From: Colletotrichum lupini
Lineage: Eukaryota; Ascomycota; Sordariomycetes; Glomerellales; Glomerellaceae
DNA: 64,000 bases
Reading direction: 5' to 3'
Assembly: GCF_023278565.1 (NCBI RefSeq)
Contig: NC_064672.1
Span: 3,410,001-3,474,000, forward strand
In this document: positions 52,101 to 62,488 of the stretch, piece after piece
Layout of the letters: every line of letters begins with the position of its first letter
Numbering within the stretch: position 1 is the first letter of the stretch
Notes under the pieces: model-generated
The model's input: only the letters and a program-made list of their open reading frames with translations
The model's database searches: none
Told to the model about the DNA's origin: nothing
Program-made: the position numbers and the translations under genes

Positions 52101-52629
52101 TCGTTGTCGAAGTCGATCCAACGGCCGAGTCTCTCAACGGTATGGCGCCACTCCCCGCTGTAGCGCATGACAATAGATCGACATTCGGCATTGTAGTTCT
52201 TCAATCCCAACTGCATGACAGCAGCCTTGCCAGAAATGCCCAACTTCTTGTCAATCTCGTGCTCGATAGGTAGTCCATGGGTGTCCCACCCGAAGCGTCT
52301 TTCAACGTGAAAGCCCTTCATGGACCAATATCTCGGGATAATGTCCTTGATGGTGGAGGCCAGCAAGTGGCCATAGTGAGGAAGACCAGTGGCGAAAGGA
52401 GGCCCGTCATAAAAGGTGTAAAGGGGTTTGCCCTTTGTTAACTCGAGCTGCATGCGCGATGATTGTCAGTACGGGAGCAAACAAACACGAAATGGCCTCG
52501 ACGTAAACAGAGAGTGCGACTGTTGTCTCTGGAGCGAAAAGAGATCGGACTTACCTGACGCTCAAATGCCTTGATCTCACGCCATCTCTGGAGGACAGCC
52601 TCCTCCTCCTTGGGGAAGTCAATAGACAT
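49164..52629 (-). CDS. ils1: Isoleucyl-tRNA synthetase, cytoplasmic
   Basis: Class I aminoacyl-tRNA synthetase charging tRNA-Ile in the cytosol. Exons 52555-52629, 52094-52447, 50332-52033 and 49164-50272 give 1,079 residues, the usual eukaryotic length. It begins MSIDFPKEEEAVLQRWREI with no mitochondrial presequence. The HIGH box is in PPFATGLPHYGHLLAS (HYGH, about residue 50). The CP1 editing domain includes LLAWTTTPWTLPSH and GTGIVHQAPAFGEDDY. The KMSKS loop is GKKMSKRLKNYPVP (about residue 610). The WYIKLNRRRLKGE tRNA-binding helix and a eukaryote-type C-terminal extension ending LLRLLEL follow. No part is missing. Confidence 0.97.
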
Positions 52630-54024
52630 GATGTTGCTCGAAAGGCGACAAAGTTGAAGTCAAGAACCGCGTGAGGGAACGTAGCCTGGTTGCGGTTTGC
52701 GGCTCTGCCGAACCGAATATTGTCACACCAAAAACAGTAGTGAATTTGGTAGGCAGGGTTTCGTTGAGGAAGGTAGGCGGGAGCTGCGTAGCTTCTGGAG
52801 ATCAACGAAGCCAAGCCCTCTAAAAACGAAGAGCTCTTAGAAAGACCACGAAGAAGCGTCAATGGGTCATGTGAGTCAAAACCCAAGATACTGAGGATAT
52901 GGATCTGAGAGGACGTGGGTGACTTGGGGGTATTTGGAGGGGTTCAGTGCGTGAGGTGAGTCAGTGGGGTAATTTTTTCTCGATTGACTTATCGAGCGCG
53001 GGGCAATCGACCAAGTCATCTCAGACGACCGGCACTCAGTTTACCTTCCTTAGTCATCTCAGCATGGACACTTAGGTGAGGGGTTGGTGGGTGAGTACTG
53101 GCGACATCCGTAGGAACCCCAGTGCCCGGGTATTCTTGGTGCTCCTACAGGGAATAAGGTAGGTACTCCGTATACGGAGTCAGGGGCACTTCGGGAGGAG
53201 ATACAGTGAAGGAACCCAAAGTACCAGGTGGAGAGCAAAAACGCTCCCAGGTACCTAGGTGTCTAAGGTACGCACACACGCACACAACTTAAACGACTAC
53301 GCGTTGGGTTCTTCCCCCAGGGCAACTCAGTCCCGAGGTCACCGCCTGGACCTCACCTCACAGACATTACAAAGGTACCTCCCCAGGTCTTCCAAACAGG
53401 CATGCTACAAGGCCAGCCCCAAGGTGCCCTGGGTACCTGATCCAAGGATTGTCACCCAAGCCTAGGAGGCGAGGCAACGTGCGGTCTCAGTAGAAGGTGC
53501 AGGCCAATTTGACGTCCCCAAGCAACCACTTTCATCACAAGAGCAACGCTTCCAATCCTCAGTGTTTCTCGGCGGGATCGTCGTCCGCCGTGTATTAACG
53601 TAAACAACACCCCGACCCGGACTCGGCCCAACACTACGCCCATCGGCCTGTCTCCTCTCTTTCGACCAATCTGAGACTTTCCTCTTTCCTCCTCTCTGCC
53701 TCCTCTCTGCCTCCCCTCATTCGAATCGTGCCTTTCCATCTTGTCCCCGATAGACCATCGCCGCAAAACATATACCTTCGTCGACGGAGCCCGCCTAGGC
53801 TGTCCCACATCGAACGGCTCGAATCTCAGCCCACCACCCCTTCGATATCAGCTACCGATTGTTGCCAACGAGCCCGGTTCAGGAGCTGCCTGTCGTAGCG
53901 ATTAGCTACTACCTGCCCATTCCTTATACTCAAGATCGGGAACCATAGCTATTTGTGGCCTCACCAGCGAGCCGTCCGGCGGTCCCCAGGAAATCGTTTC
54001 TTGGCCTAGCCCACCACCTTCGCC
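52630..54024. promoter_or_regulatory. Divergent promoter region of ils1 and hym1
   Basis: About 1.4 kb between divergent genes. It contains AGGTACC motifs (53157-53163, 53219-53275, 53373-53380) and a CT-rich tract (about 53650-53715) upstream of hym1, a common feature of fungal promoters. Open frames such as 52551-52886 (-) overlap the ils1 leader out of frame and are not called. Confidence 0.55.
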
Positions 54025-55339
54025 ATGTCGTTCCTCTTCGGCCGGGCTCGGACAAGGCCTGCCGTTGACCTACCCAAACAAGCCAGAGACCACGTAACGA
54101 AACTCGAAGGGCCAAATGGCGCCGCCAAGGTTGGTTACACCCTCCAGCTCTAGCTAGCGCTTGCTCGATCTCTAACGTCCATTTCCAATCCAGGCCGAAG
54201 AGCTCGCGAAAGTCCTGAACCAGATGAAGTTTATCTTACAGGGAACCCATGGTACGCCTGCCTCATACAGCCCTTGTCGAAGTCAGCCGTTAACTTCAAG
54301 TCAGAGTCCGATAGCAGCCCAGAACAGATATACCAGCTGGTCACCGGCTTGATTGAGGAAGACTTGTTGTACTTACTGGCGGTGAACCTTTGGCGTCTGC
54401 CCTTCGAATCGAGGAAAGACACCCAGGTCATCTTCTCCTACGTTTTCCGATTCCGCCCGCCTACGGCATCCCCGAAAAGCGATCCTCTAGCTCTGTCTTA
54501 TGTCGTCAACAACCGTCCACAAGTCCTCCTCGAACTGTGCCGCGGCTACGAACATAAAGAGAGTGCAACACCTGCCGGCTCTGTACTTCGAGAAGTTCTC
54601 AAGTCGGAGGCTGCTGCCGCCATCATTCTCTACGACGACAACGAGGAGTCTGGGTCCAGCAATAAGGGCATCAACTTGATTGACAGGGACCGTCGACAGA
54701 GCGGCGAGGGCGTCTTTTGGAGATTTTTTGACTGGGTCGACAAGAGCTCATTCGAAGTAGCCGCGGATGCCTTTACCACATTCAGGGTAAACCCCCTTAC
54801 TTGGAGGGACTAAAGGGGCTCAAGACTACGTCGCTAACACTCGCGTCTTTCAGGAACTTCTGACAAAACACAAGGAGCTGGTGCCGAGATACCTCTCTGT
54901 CAACTTTGACCTATTCTTCGACAAGTACAACAACATCCTTGTGCAGTCAAACAGCTATGTTACCAAGCGGCAGTCCATCAAGCTTTTGGGTGAAATCTTG
55001 CTGGACCGTTCAAATTACAGCGTCATGACAGCGTACGTGGACCGTGGAGAGCATCTCAAGATATGCATGAACCTCTTGAGAGACGATCGCAAGATGGTGC
55101 AGTATGAGGGCTTTCATGTCTTCAAGGTTTTTGTGGCCAACCCCCACAAATCCATCGCGGTCCAGAAGATCTTACTCATGAACCGGGAGAAACTGCTTAC
55201 ATTCCTGTCTCACTTCTTGGAGGATAGAACCGATGACGAGCAATTCATCGACGAAAGAGAGTTTTTGATCAAACAAATCAGGAATATGCCACCGAACCCA
55301 GTGCCGCCTCAGAGGCATGGCATGCCAGGTGGCGGTTAG
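54025..55339 (+). CDS. hym1: Mo25/Hym1-family scaffold protein
   Basis: Armadillo-like scaffold that activates germinal-centre kinases in the RAM/MOR polarity and cell-separation network; in filamentous fungi it is needed for polar growth and septation. Exons 54025-54129, 54194-54251, 54305-54786 and 54854-55339 join to 376 residues. The N-terminus is MSFLFGRARTRPAVDLPKQA, then AEELAKVLNQMKFILQGTH. Highly conserved Mo25 blocks follow: PEQIYQLVTGLIEEDLLYLL, DTQVIFSYVFRFR, SSFEVAADAFTTF, SNSYVTKRQSIKLLGEILLD, MVQYEGFHVFKVFVANPHK and IDEREFLIKQI. The length is slightly above animal Mo25 (about 340), with a Pro/Gly-rich end. The first intron has a GTTGGT donor. Confidence 0.95.
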
Positions 55340-55668
55340 GTCGACCACAGGCAAACGGGTTTTGTTGCCTTATGGCCTAGTTGTAATGCAATAGGTATGA
55401 CTTACATAGCTGTGTCTTACCCATGGAAGGGCTCTACAATGCATTTGTCGGTGAATCGTTACTAGCAGTGGGAAGTAAGGGTTGGGAGATGCAATGATGG
55501 GATTCGCATTTGCGCGGCGTTTTGAGCTCGGGTTTCCAGAGACAAGGAAGACGACAGACATGAAGTCCTTTATGAGTGCATTGCTCTTCATCAATCGACA
55601 GACGATAGCGACAAGCGGTTCTTCTTTCTGCTTTATTCACAAACAAGGTGTCCCATTAGCTAGCAGTA
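55340..55668. other. Convergent 3' region between hym1 and the short-chain dehydrogenase
   Basis: About 330 bp containing both 3' UTRs. No gene or repeat is recognised. Confidence 0.5.
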
Positions 55669-56581
55669 CTACTGTTTGGCCATCCATGCCTGTGCCTCAT
55701 CCTTGTAATCATCACGCCATCTACTCAGGGGTGGCCGGCCTTCGACAATATCCCCAATACTCCACATCATCCTCTTGCGATCCATTTCTTCGGTTACCTC
55801 ATTATCTGGGCAGAGAATGTAGAATAATCCTTCGGTCATCTTCTCCTCCAGATACTCGGCCACTTCCTCCGCTGTCCAAGCAGCGGCAGGCTTCTCCCTG
55901 CCAGGGGCAGCACCAGCAAGGCCTGTGAACGTCCAGCCCGGCACTAGGAGATGCACAGATGTGGCGGTGTCTTTCAAGTCGAACGATAGGTGCTCAGCCA
56001 AAGACTTGACAGCCGCCTTGCTGGCATTGTACGCTGGGTTTCCTGGTGGATTCGTAATTCCCTGCTTAGAGCCCGTGATGACGATGGCCGACTTGGAAGA
56101 CTGCCCACTTCCAACGAAGGGTAGCAGACTGCTGATTCCGTTGATGACGCCGTATAAGTTGGTGTCCAAGATTTTACGGAAGCTGTCTGTATCCTGCCAT
56201 GACGACTTGCCACCGATGCCGGCATTGAGAACCAATAGATCAATACGTCCTGGAGTAGCAGTTGGTACGTGAAACGGAGGGCCTCATGAGGCGTTGCAAC
56301 CATGGAGACGCGAGAATGGAGGAAAGGAGGAATGTACCTTCAATGAAAGTATTCACTTCCGTCTTGAGCGTCTCCCAATCCTGAAGGAGGCTCACGTCCA
56401 GCTCGAATGTGGCAGAGGACTCTCCAAGGGCTTCTTTTGCCGCCTGAAGAAGCTTCGTATCGCGATCAACTACGAGGACCTTCATTCCATGGCCAACGCA
56501 CTTCTTGGCGATTGCCAATCCAATGCCAGATGCACCGCCAGTGATGACAGCCGTGTTGCCAGGGACGAAGAAGGATGCCAT
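55669..56581 (-). CDS. Short-chain dehydrogenase/reductase (classical SDR)
   Basis: NAD(P)-dependent oxidoreductase of the classical SDR family, 274 residues from exons 56338-56581 and 55669-56249. The nucleotide-binding motif is TGGASGIG (TGxxxGxG) near residue 14. VLVVDRD ends the second strand with Asp, which favours NAD(H). ELDVSL and LNAGIGG follow. The catalytic Ser lies in VITGSKQG and the Tyr/Lys pair in YNASK. The C-terminal part (VPGWTFTGLAGAAPGREKP, then DRKRMMWSIGDIVEGRPPLS) resembles uncharacterised fungal SDRs. The substrate is unknown and the neighbours give no pathway clue. The splice junction restores IEGRIDLLVLNAG. Confidence 0.92.
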
Positions 56582-57039
56582 TGCTCAATCGATGTCAGTG
56601 CGTGGAATGTAGACAAACAAAATTATCCTCTCAAAACTGGAGTGCAAGCTCAGGCATCTCGTAAGTCTTTGTGATTTATATAGGCAAATGTGCTTCTTGC
56701 AGCCCGTTGGCCATCAGACGGTGCCACGGGGCCGGCAGGCGTCGTTTGCGGGGAAATCACCGCCTCGGATTTTAGTACTATCGCCGCTGGGCTCCTCCAT
56801 TGATGTCACACACGCGGACGATGTTCGAGGTTCGGTAGACCTGGTCAATGTTGGTTCGTCAACGCCCACTAGGCCGATAATCCATTACACTCTGAAAACA
56901 ATACAGTATGATATCGCGCATCATCACAAGCCAGCCTCAACCCTTGACGCCCCTCTTTTTCAGCCCGAGTTCGTGAGGGGGGGAATCCCTCGCACAAATG
57001 AGAATAATTCAACACGCGCAACTCATTACTTTGCTCGCA
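56582..57039. other. Intergenic region between SDR promoter and ssr3 3' end
   Basis: 458 bp. An ATG-initiated frame at 56688-57047 (+) lacks recognisable features and overlaps the ssr3 3' end, so it is not called. Confidence 0.45.
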
Positions 57040-58828
57040 TCACCTAGACGCCTGCGGGGCTTGCTTGGCAAGCATGACACTGACGCTTTCGCGCGCGTTG
57101 GATGTCGTCCAAACGCTGTCCCTGCCACCTCGTCGCCAGTCGTCGCCCGTGGCATCTTCGCCTCCTCCTCTGGTTGCTTCTCCCATGATGATCTCAAGAT
57201 CCCGTTTCTGCGAACTCATCCAATTTCTCACAAAGTTGGCGGGGTCTTGGCTCATTGACGTGAAGAACGAGTGCTTCGCCTTAGAGCTCGCGACGGCCGA
57301 GATAAGCGTTGCTAGCTGTTCATCCATAGCAACAACCTCCTTGAGGGCGCTCGCATACGCAGGAGTGGTAACAAAAGGTACCAGCTTGGCTCGCAAGGGG
57401 TCATCTACCGCCACACGCACGTCGTAGATGGTGGGCTGTGCGTCGCTGTGAAAATCCTCGTCAACTCGTACGGTGTATGGTAAGCTGACTGGTGGCAGAG
57501 GTTGGAGGTGGGGTTGGATGTAATCATTCAGGTTAGGAATGATACCAGTATCGCTGCCGTTGACAATCTAGACAACTAGTTAGACGCCAAACATCGTTCC
57601 TTGGTTAGGTCACAGCAAACCTTCTTAAGAAGCTCATCGCAACCGAAGTTGCGCTTCTCCTCTTCTTCTTGGAGACCCATCATTTTGATGTACTCCCAAA
57701 TTGCGAGGACGACCTCTTGGCGGGAAGCCTCAGCCATGTCCACAACATCGGCCAGCTCAGGGCTGAGAAGATATCGCTCCGGATCTTCCTGGCGATGGAG
57801 GTTGATAGTGATGTTCATGTTCTCGTCCCCGCTCCGCTTGAAGGTGAACTCGTCGAAGTCTGCACTTGCCGCTGCGCCTTGCGAAGCAGGTTTCTTCCAC
57901 TCCACGGTTTGATCGGATGCGGCCCTCGAGCGGGTACGATCGAAATCGACGTTCAGCGCTTTGAAAAAATGGGAAAGTCGATGTTTCTGGCTCACAGGCG
58001 CAGAACTTTGTCTCCTTGACCCAGTCGCGCCTTCTACTTCTGCAGACTCCATCTTCTGGTCAGTTTCTCCCGACGTGTCGTCCGATCCGTCCTCGAGTAG
58101 TCGTCCCTCGATCTTGACCCTGTAAGAAGGCTCGGCGCTGGGGGTGAAGTCGAAGCTATCAACGCTGAGACCACTTCCTTGCCATGCCTGGTCCTCGACA
58201 GTATTGCTGATCCAGATACGAAGGGTTTTGTAGTGCTATAATGCAAGACTTAGCTCTGCTGTCGCGTGATGCCGAGAGGGATGAGGATGGCTCCTAATGA
58301 AGTCGCATCGCGTAGATTTACTAACCTTTGCGTTTCGTCCAACTGTCTCGACAATGTCGAGTCGCTTGCGCGTCATGGCTGCGTCCAGACGTCGCTCAAA
58401 GTCGCGCAAATCCTTGTATCTCTGGGCGACCTCGGTATCCGTGATGCATTCGTCGACACCATCAGGCAATGTCTTATCGGTCGGCTTTCTGCTGCGACGC
58501 TTGGCAAGCTCGCTCGTGAGGGCCTGGCCCGGAGGATGGTGCTGCGCCATGGCGGCCTGGTTCATGGCTGCTTGAGCATGATGGCTCGGAGGCATGATAG
58601 GACCTTTGGGCGGCATAGTTAGCACAATCGTCGTCGTGTCTAGCACTTTGGGACTTGTCGCGCAACAGTAGAGCAAGGGAAAAAGGTATCCGAGGTCCCA
58701 AAAGGCCAAGGTAAAGAAGGAACGGGCATACCGATGCCGCCTCTCCGTTGATTTGGGGCATGTGGAGCCCGCTGGGGAACCTGCGGCGCGCCAGCATGGG
58801 CGGCGTATTGGCGGTACTGGGGCTGCAT
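57040..58828 (-). CDS. ssr3: SWI/SNF-family remodeller subunit with SWIB domain (Ssr3/Snf12/Rsc6/BAF60)
   Basis: Accessory subunit of SWI/SNF-type chromatin remodellers, acting in the nucleus. Exons 58732-58828, 58326-58603, 57621-58235 and 57040-57567 join to 505 residues. It starts MQPQYRQYAAHAGAPQ with a Gln/Pro/Ala-rich low-complexity N-terminus. The BAF60-type sequences ALTSELAKRRSRKPTDKTL and YKTLRIWISNTVEDQ (the usual LRI-x-ISN motif) are visible. The SWIB/MDM2-like fold is ERYLLSPELADVVDMAEAS, then VLAIWEYIKMMGLQ and CDELLKKI (about residues 275-345). The C-terminal region ends in Arg/Gly-rich sequence and QAPQASR. Whether it belongs to SWI/SNF, RSC or both cannot be decided, since many Pezizomycotina have a single gene. 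Confidence 0.92.
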
Positions 58829-59806
58829 TTTCGATGATGACTTTTGGAAAAATGCGCGCAAAGCAAATGACGACAACCAGATTTTTTTCCCACTGAGGAT
58901 CGAAAATCATAGATAACGCTGCCAAAGATGCCAAATGTGAGAGGTCGCGTCGTTTCTCAAACGCGCGCGTGCATGAGTGAACGACGGGCGGCGAAGGCGC
59001 AGGGTCAGGCGCAAGGTAGCACCTATACCGGCCACAATTGGCCGGTTGATGCAGCAGCCCCTGTCCAGGCTCCACATTAACTGAGAGTACCTTAGGTAGG
59101 TAGATATCCGAGCCACTCCAGCAGACGGGAGTCACACCTGGTACTAACATGGTATACCTCCACCGCCCGTCCATAATGCTCGAGTGCCAAAAGACTGCCA
59201 CAATAGAGATAATGTAACCATTTCGCGAGAACGGTTACCTCCCGTCACCTTTCATCTACAAGCTATAGACATTTACACCAACACTGCTATGCTCTCCTCT
59301 GATGTTGGTGGCTTCATATCAGGTAGGTAGGCAAGTACCTGATTACATCTACCAACGTCATCCGTACATACGGTTTCTGAGTCCACCTGCGTGCGGCGGC
59401 GGTATTCGATCCATTTCCAGAAGGTCATTGGATATTGACGGGAGCACACGCATGATCACGGTTTTCAAATCTCGTGGGTTTATTTTCTCCGAGGACCTAT
59501 TAGACCCATAAAACCGCCTGAGCGAAGCAGCGAAGACCACAATCCCCACCTCGTGAATGCTTCCATTGAGTGGAAAGCTGCAGGACTTCCCTGTAAAAGA
59601 GGTCAAGTTGTCGAAGAGTGCATAGCCGATAATACGCCACGCTCCCGAATGCTTCCTCCCGAACCATATTTCGTTGCATTACAAACTTCTAATAAGTTTC
59701 TCTCGCTGGCTCTCTGCCTGAAAGCCGCTGTTCTCGCCTCAACCCTCAACCCTCCCTAAGATCCGTGAAGATCTTATGGCCCCGCACGTCGTAAGCCTCA
59801 AACTAA
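58829..59806. other. Intergenic region between ssr3 promoter and kinase 3' end
   Basis: 978 bp. Motifs ACCTTAGGTAGGTAG (59090-59104) and AGGTAGGTAGGCAAGTACCT (59321-59340) are of the intergenic GGTACC/GGTA type. A minus frame extending upstream of ssr3 (to 59201) crosses its exon in another frame and is not called. Confidence 0.5.
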
Positions 59807-62488
59807 TTAGAACTGTTGGCCAAGACCATTCTTGGACTGTCTTTTGCTGAAACGGTTTCGCTTGGTAGTAGAAGCTGAATCATCCAGACTGGCCTGGCTT
59901 TTGCTGAGATGGTTCCGGCCGGATCGGTCGCTGACACTGAAGCTATCAGGGTAAACGCCTCGTCCACCAAGAGTACTGGCCGGGCTCGACACTGTGGATG
60001 ACATATCGAAGCCGTTGTCGCCGGCATAAGAGCCGGAGAGATTTTGAGACAAGGCCAATTCCTTGGCTCTCTCTAGGGACTCTATCCAGTCGCTGGCCGT
60101 GGTGCCATTCTCTGAAGAGCTGGAGCTTCCCTTGGGCTCCTCAAATGTGTAGTGGACGCCGCCCTGTCGGATTTTAGATGAGCGGCGAGACTTTTTGTCC
60201 AGGATACTTACCGCATCGACACACCATACAGTCTGCCCCTTTACGTCAAGCTGCGTCCTCCAGGTGCACTCGGGTGCAAGCAGTGAAATCTCTTGCTTGG
60301 CGCGCTTTTCTTCTCCGCCAGCCGGTGCCAGCAGTATGCGGCCGCTTGAAGTTATCATCACCAGCCTCTGTCTCTTCTTGGTCGTACTTCCGCCAAAGAA
60401 CCTCGATAGCTTCTTGTGTCCCTCGGCGTGCTCGCCGCCTTTACCATGGCCGCTCGGCAGGGGGCTCGAGACGACCATCAAGTCGCCCAGTTTGAGAATC
60501 CTCTCATTATTCTTCGTCAAGACTGGAGACCACTCAATATCCAGCTGGGTTGGAGGAGGAAGCTCCGTGATGATCCTGGCTGGTCGAGCGCTGCCATTCA
60601 GGGCCGAACTTTGCGGCTGGGAGCTCCTTGGCGGTGCAGCAGAGTTCGGACTGTTGCTCACACCGTTAAGTTGAATGACAGTCGGATCTTGTGGTGTAGG
60701 ATTATAAGGTCGAAGCCGTGGGGCTTTGGTTCTCCATAAGCCTTTGCCAAATGCTTGTCCGTCAAAGAACTCGTGATTTTTGATGTGCTCGACAGTGAGA
60801 CGACGGGCTGGGTCAAGGACCAAGCATCGCTCTACTAGATCACGGGCTGCTGGTGGAAAGGCGGTAGGGAAGTCGTACTCCAAGTTGACAATCTTCTGAA
60901 ACGTGAGATATTCCGTTGCGGCTTTAAAGGGTGGACGACCTGCTAATAGCTGGTATACTATGCATCCGAAAGCCCACAGATCGCTCGCCTTGCAGGCGTT
61001 CTTGCTGGTCAGGAGTTCGGGACTGACATACTCGGCGGTACCCACGAATGAAGCTGCCCGGTTGTCTTCGTCTGCCTCGCTACGGCCATTCTCGGGCAGT
61101 CCCCGCGCGCTTTCAGCAACATTCTGCGCCTCTCTCGGGTCTTTGAGTAGCTTGGCTGTGCCGAAATCTGTAATCTTCACATGCATGTGGTCGTCCAAGA
61201 GGACATTCTCGGGTTTGAGATCGCGGTGGATGACTCCTCTCGAATGCATGTAGTCGATGGCGTCTAGTATTTGGGCGCTGTAGAACCTCGTACACTCCAG
61301 ATCAAAGGAGCCCGTCTTTTTCAGTACTCCAAGCAGTTCGCCGCCGTTGCAAAGGTCAAGAACGTAGTATAGAGACATTTCGTCCTGGAACGTGTAGTAA
61401 AGGCGTACGATTCCAGGATGCTCGGTGAGGCGGTTCAGGGTATTCTTCTCAATGTTAACGTACTTGATCTTCTTCTCCTTGATGATATGCTTCTTCTCGA
61501 GGACTTTGATGGCGTACTCCTTGAGAGTCTGTCGATCAGTAGCTAAATAGACCGTACTGTACGAGCCCTCTCCAAGCACGCGTCCAAAGGCGAAGTCTCT
61601 AACCCCCTTCTTGACATGCCGGATGACTGTCTTGCCGTTTGAGTCTGTTTCTCTGCGCACGCCTACGGCGGCACCGCGGTCCTTCCACTCTTCACTACTG
61701 GTCGGTAGCGGCGCCTCTGGGCCATAGGGATCTTGGGGGCCTCCTGGCGCTGCTGTTGCCGAAACATATCCACCGCCCATGCCTTTCGAGCTCCTCCGAG
61801 GGGGCAAGGATCCGGAGCCAGGAGGCAGTTGGGATTGGCGTGTTGGATTGGCCGGCGCCCTGTAACTCGGCTCCCTTGTTGGCGTTGAGCTGCCTGGATA
61901 GCCCTGAATGTGGTTCGAATCTTGCCTGGCGAGCAAGCCGTAGGCAGAATGGCGCGCCCGGTCGCTTTGACCTTGTGGTTGATGAAGCGGATGTCCCTCT
62001 TCAGTTGCCACGGGTTGGTGGCTATATAGTGCAGAGACAGGCCGCGCTGTCGGCGACACGGAAGATCGATTCCCTGGAGCTCTGTCAAGTTCGGAGTATG
62101 GGGAGACGGGCTGTCTGTAGACATCTGCCCGCATTGCGGCACTAGGGCTCGTTCGGCGGGGTTCGACATGGCTCGGTGAGCCATCGTATGCGGGTGATGG
62201 CGCCTCGGAGGATTGTGTGTGGGATATGGGAGACAACAAGTTGTCTGAGGTGGGAGTAGATCCAAACGGACTCGGGGATGGTTGTGTGGTCGGGTCGTCG
62301 AGGGGCGCTAGACGGGTATGAGCATCAAGTTGATACTGTTGCTGGCGTTGAATATCATGGTCTGGTTGCCGGTCGGTCGATGATGGGGTATCGGCATCTT
62401 GGGAGTCGCCTGGAGAGGCATCGGCGTCGTCTGGATTGGCTATTCGTAGTCCCCCGAGGGCCCTCGATAGACTGAGGTCCCCATTCAT
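59807..62488 (-). CDS. pkh1: PDK1/Pkh-type protein kinase with C-terminal PH-like domain
   Basis: 3-phosphoinositide-dependent kinase 1 homologue, the master AGC kinase that phosphorylates the activation loops of Ypk/Sch9/PKC-type kinases. The open frame is 893 codons; removing a likely 48-nt in-frame intron (60164-60211, GTAAGT...CAG) gives 877. Start at 62488: MNGDLSLSRALGGLRIANPD. The first ~290 residues are Ser/Pro-rich and disordered-looking. The kinase domain (about 297-585) has Gly loop GEGSYSTVY, VAIK-type Lys in YAIKVLEKK, HRDLKPENVLL, DFGTAKLL, activation segment ASFVGTAEYVSPELL and APE-type SPE. The C-terminus (WSPVLTKNNERILKLGDLMV to VHYTFEEPKGSS) is the PDK1 PH-like domain. The long Ser-rich insert before SFVGTAEYV is typical of fungal Pkh proteins. 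Confidence 0.94.
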   Translation of the reverse strand: MNGDLSLSRALGGLRIANPDDADASPGDSQDADTPSSTDRQPDHDIQRQQQYQLDAHTRLAPLDDPTTQPSPSPFGSTPTSDNLLSPISHTQSSEAPSPAYDGSPSHVEPRRTSPSAAMRADVYRQPVSPYSELDRAPGNRSSVSPTARPVSALYSHQPVATEEGHPLHQPQGQSDRARHSAYGLLARQDSNHIQGYPGSSTPTREPSYRAPANPTRQSQLPPGSGSLPPRRSSKGMGGGYVSATAAPGGPQDPYGPEAPLPTSSEEWKDRGAAVGVRRETDSNGKTVIRHVKKGVRDFAFGRVLGEGSYSTVYLATDRQTLKEYAIKVLEKKHIIKEKKIKYVNIEKNTLNRLTEHPGIVRLYYTFQDEMSLYYVLDLCNGGELLGVLKKTGSFDLECTRFYSAQILDAIDYMHSRGVIHRDLKPENVLLDDHMHVKITDFGTAKLLKDPREAQNVAESARGLPENGRSEADEDNRAASFVGTAEYVSPELLTSKNACKASDLWAFGCIVYQLLAGRPPFKAATEYLTFQKIVNLEYDFPTAFPPAARDLVERCLVLDPARRLTVEHIKNHEFFDGQAFGKGLWRTKAPRLRPYNPTPQDPTVIQLNGVSNSPNSAAPPRSSQPQSSALNGSARPARIITELPPPTQLDIEWSPVLTKNNERILKLGDLMVVSSPLPSGHGKGGEHAEGHKKLSRFFGGSTTKKRQRLVMITSSGRILLAPAGGEEKRAKQEISLLAPECTWRTQLDVKGQTVWCVDAVSILDKKSRRSSKIRQGGVHYTFEEPKGSSSSSENGTTASDWIESLERAKELALSQNLSGSYAGDNGFDMSSTVSSPASTLGGRGVYPDSFSVSDRSGRNHLSKSQASLDDSASTTKRNRFSKRQSKNGLGQQF

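Noticed and set aside
52551..52886. 111-codon minus-strand frame at the 5' end of ils1, considered as a mitochondrial targeting extension
   Set aside because: It is not in frame with ils1 exon 1, and the cytosolic start MSIDFPKEEE matches the family. An alternative transcript start cannot be excluded from sequence alone.
58236..59201. Long 321-codon minus-strand frame starting at 59201
   Set aside because: Only its downstream part (58326-58603) is used, as exon 2 of ssr3. The upstream part runs through the intron, exon 1 in another frame and the intergenic region without protein-like conservation.
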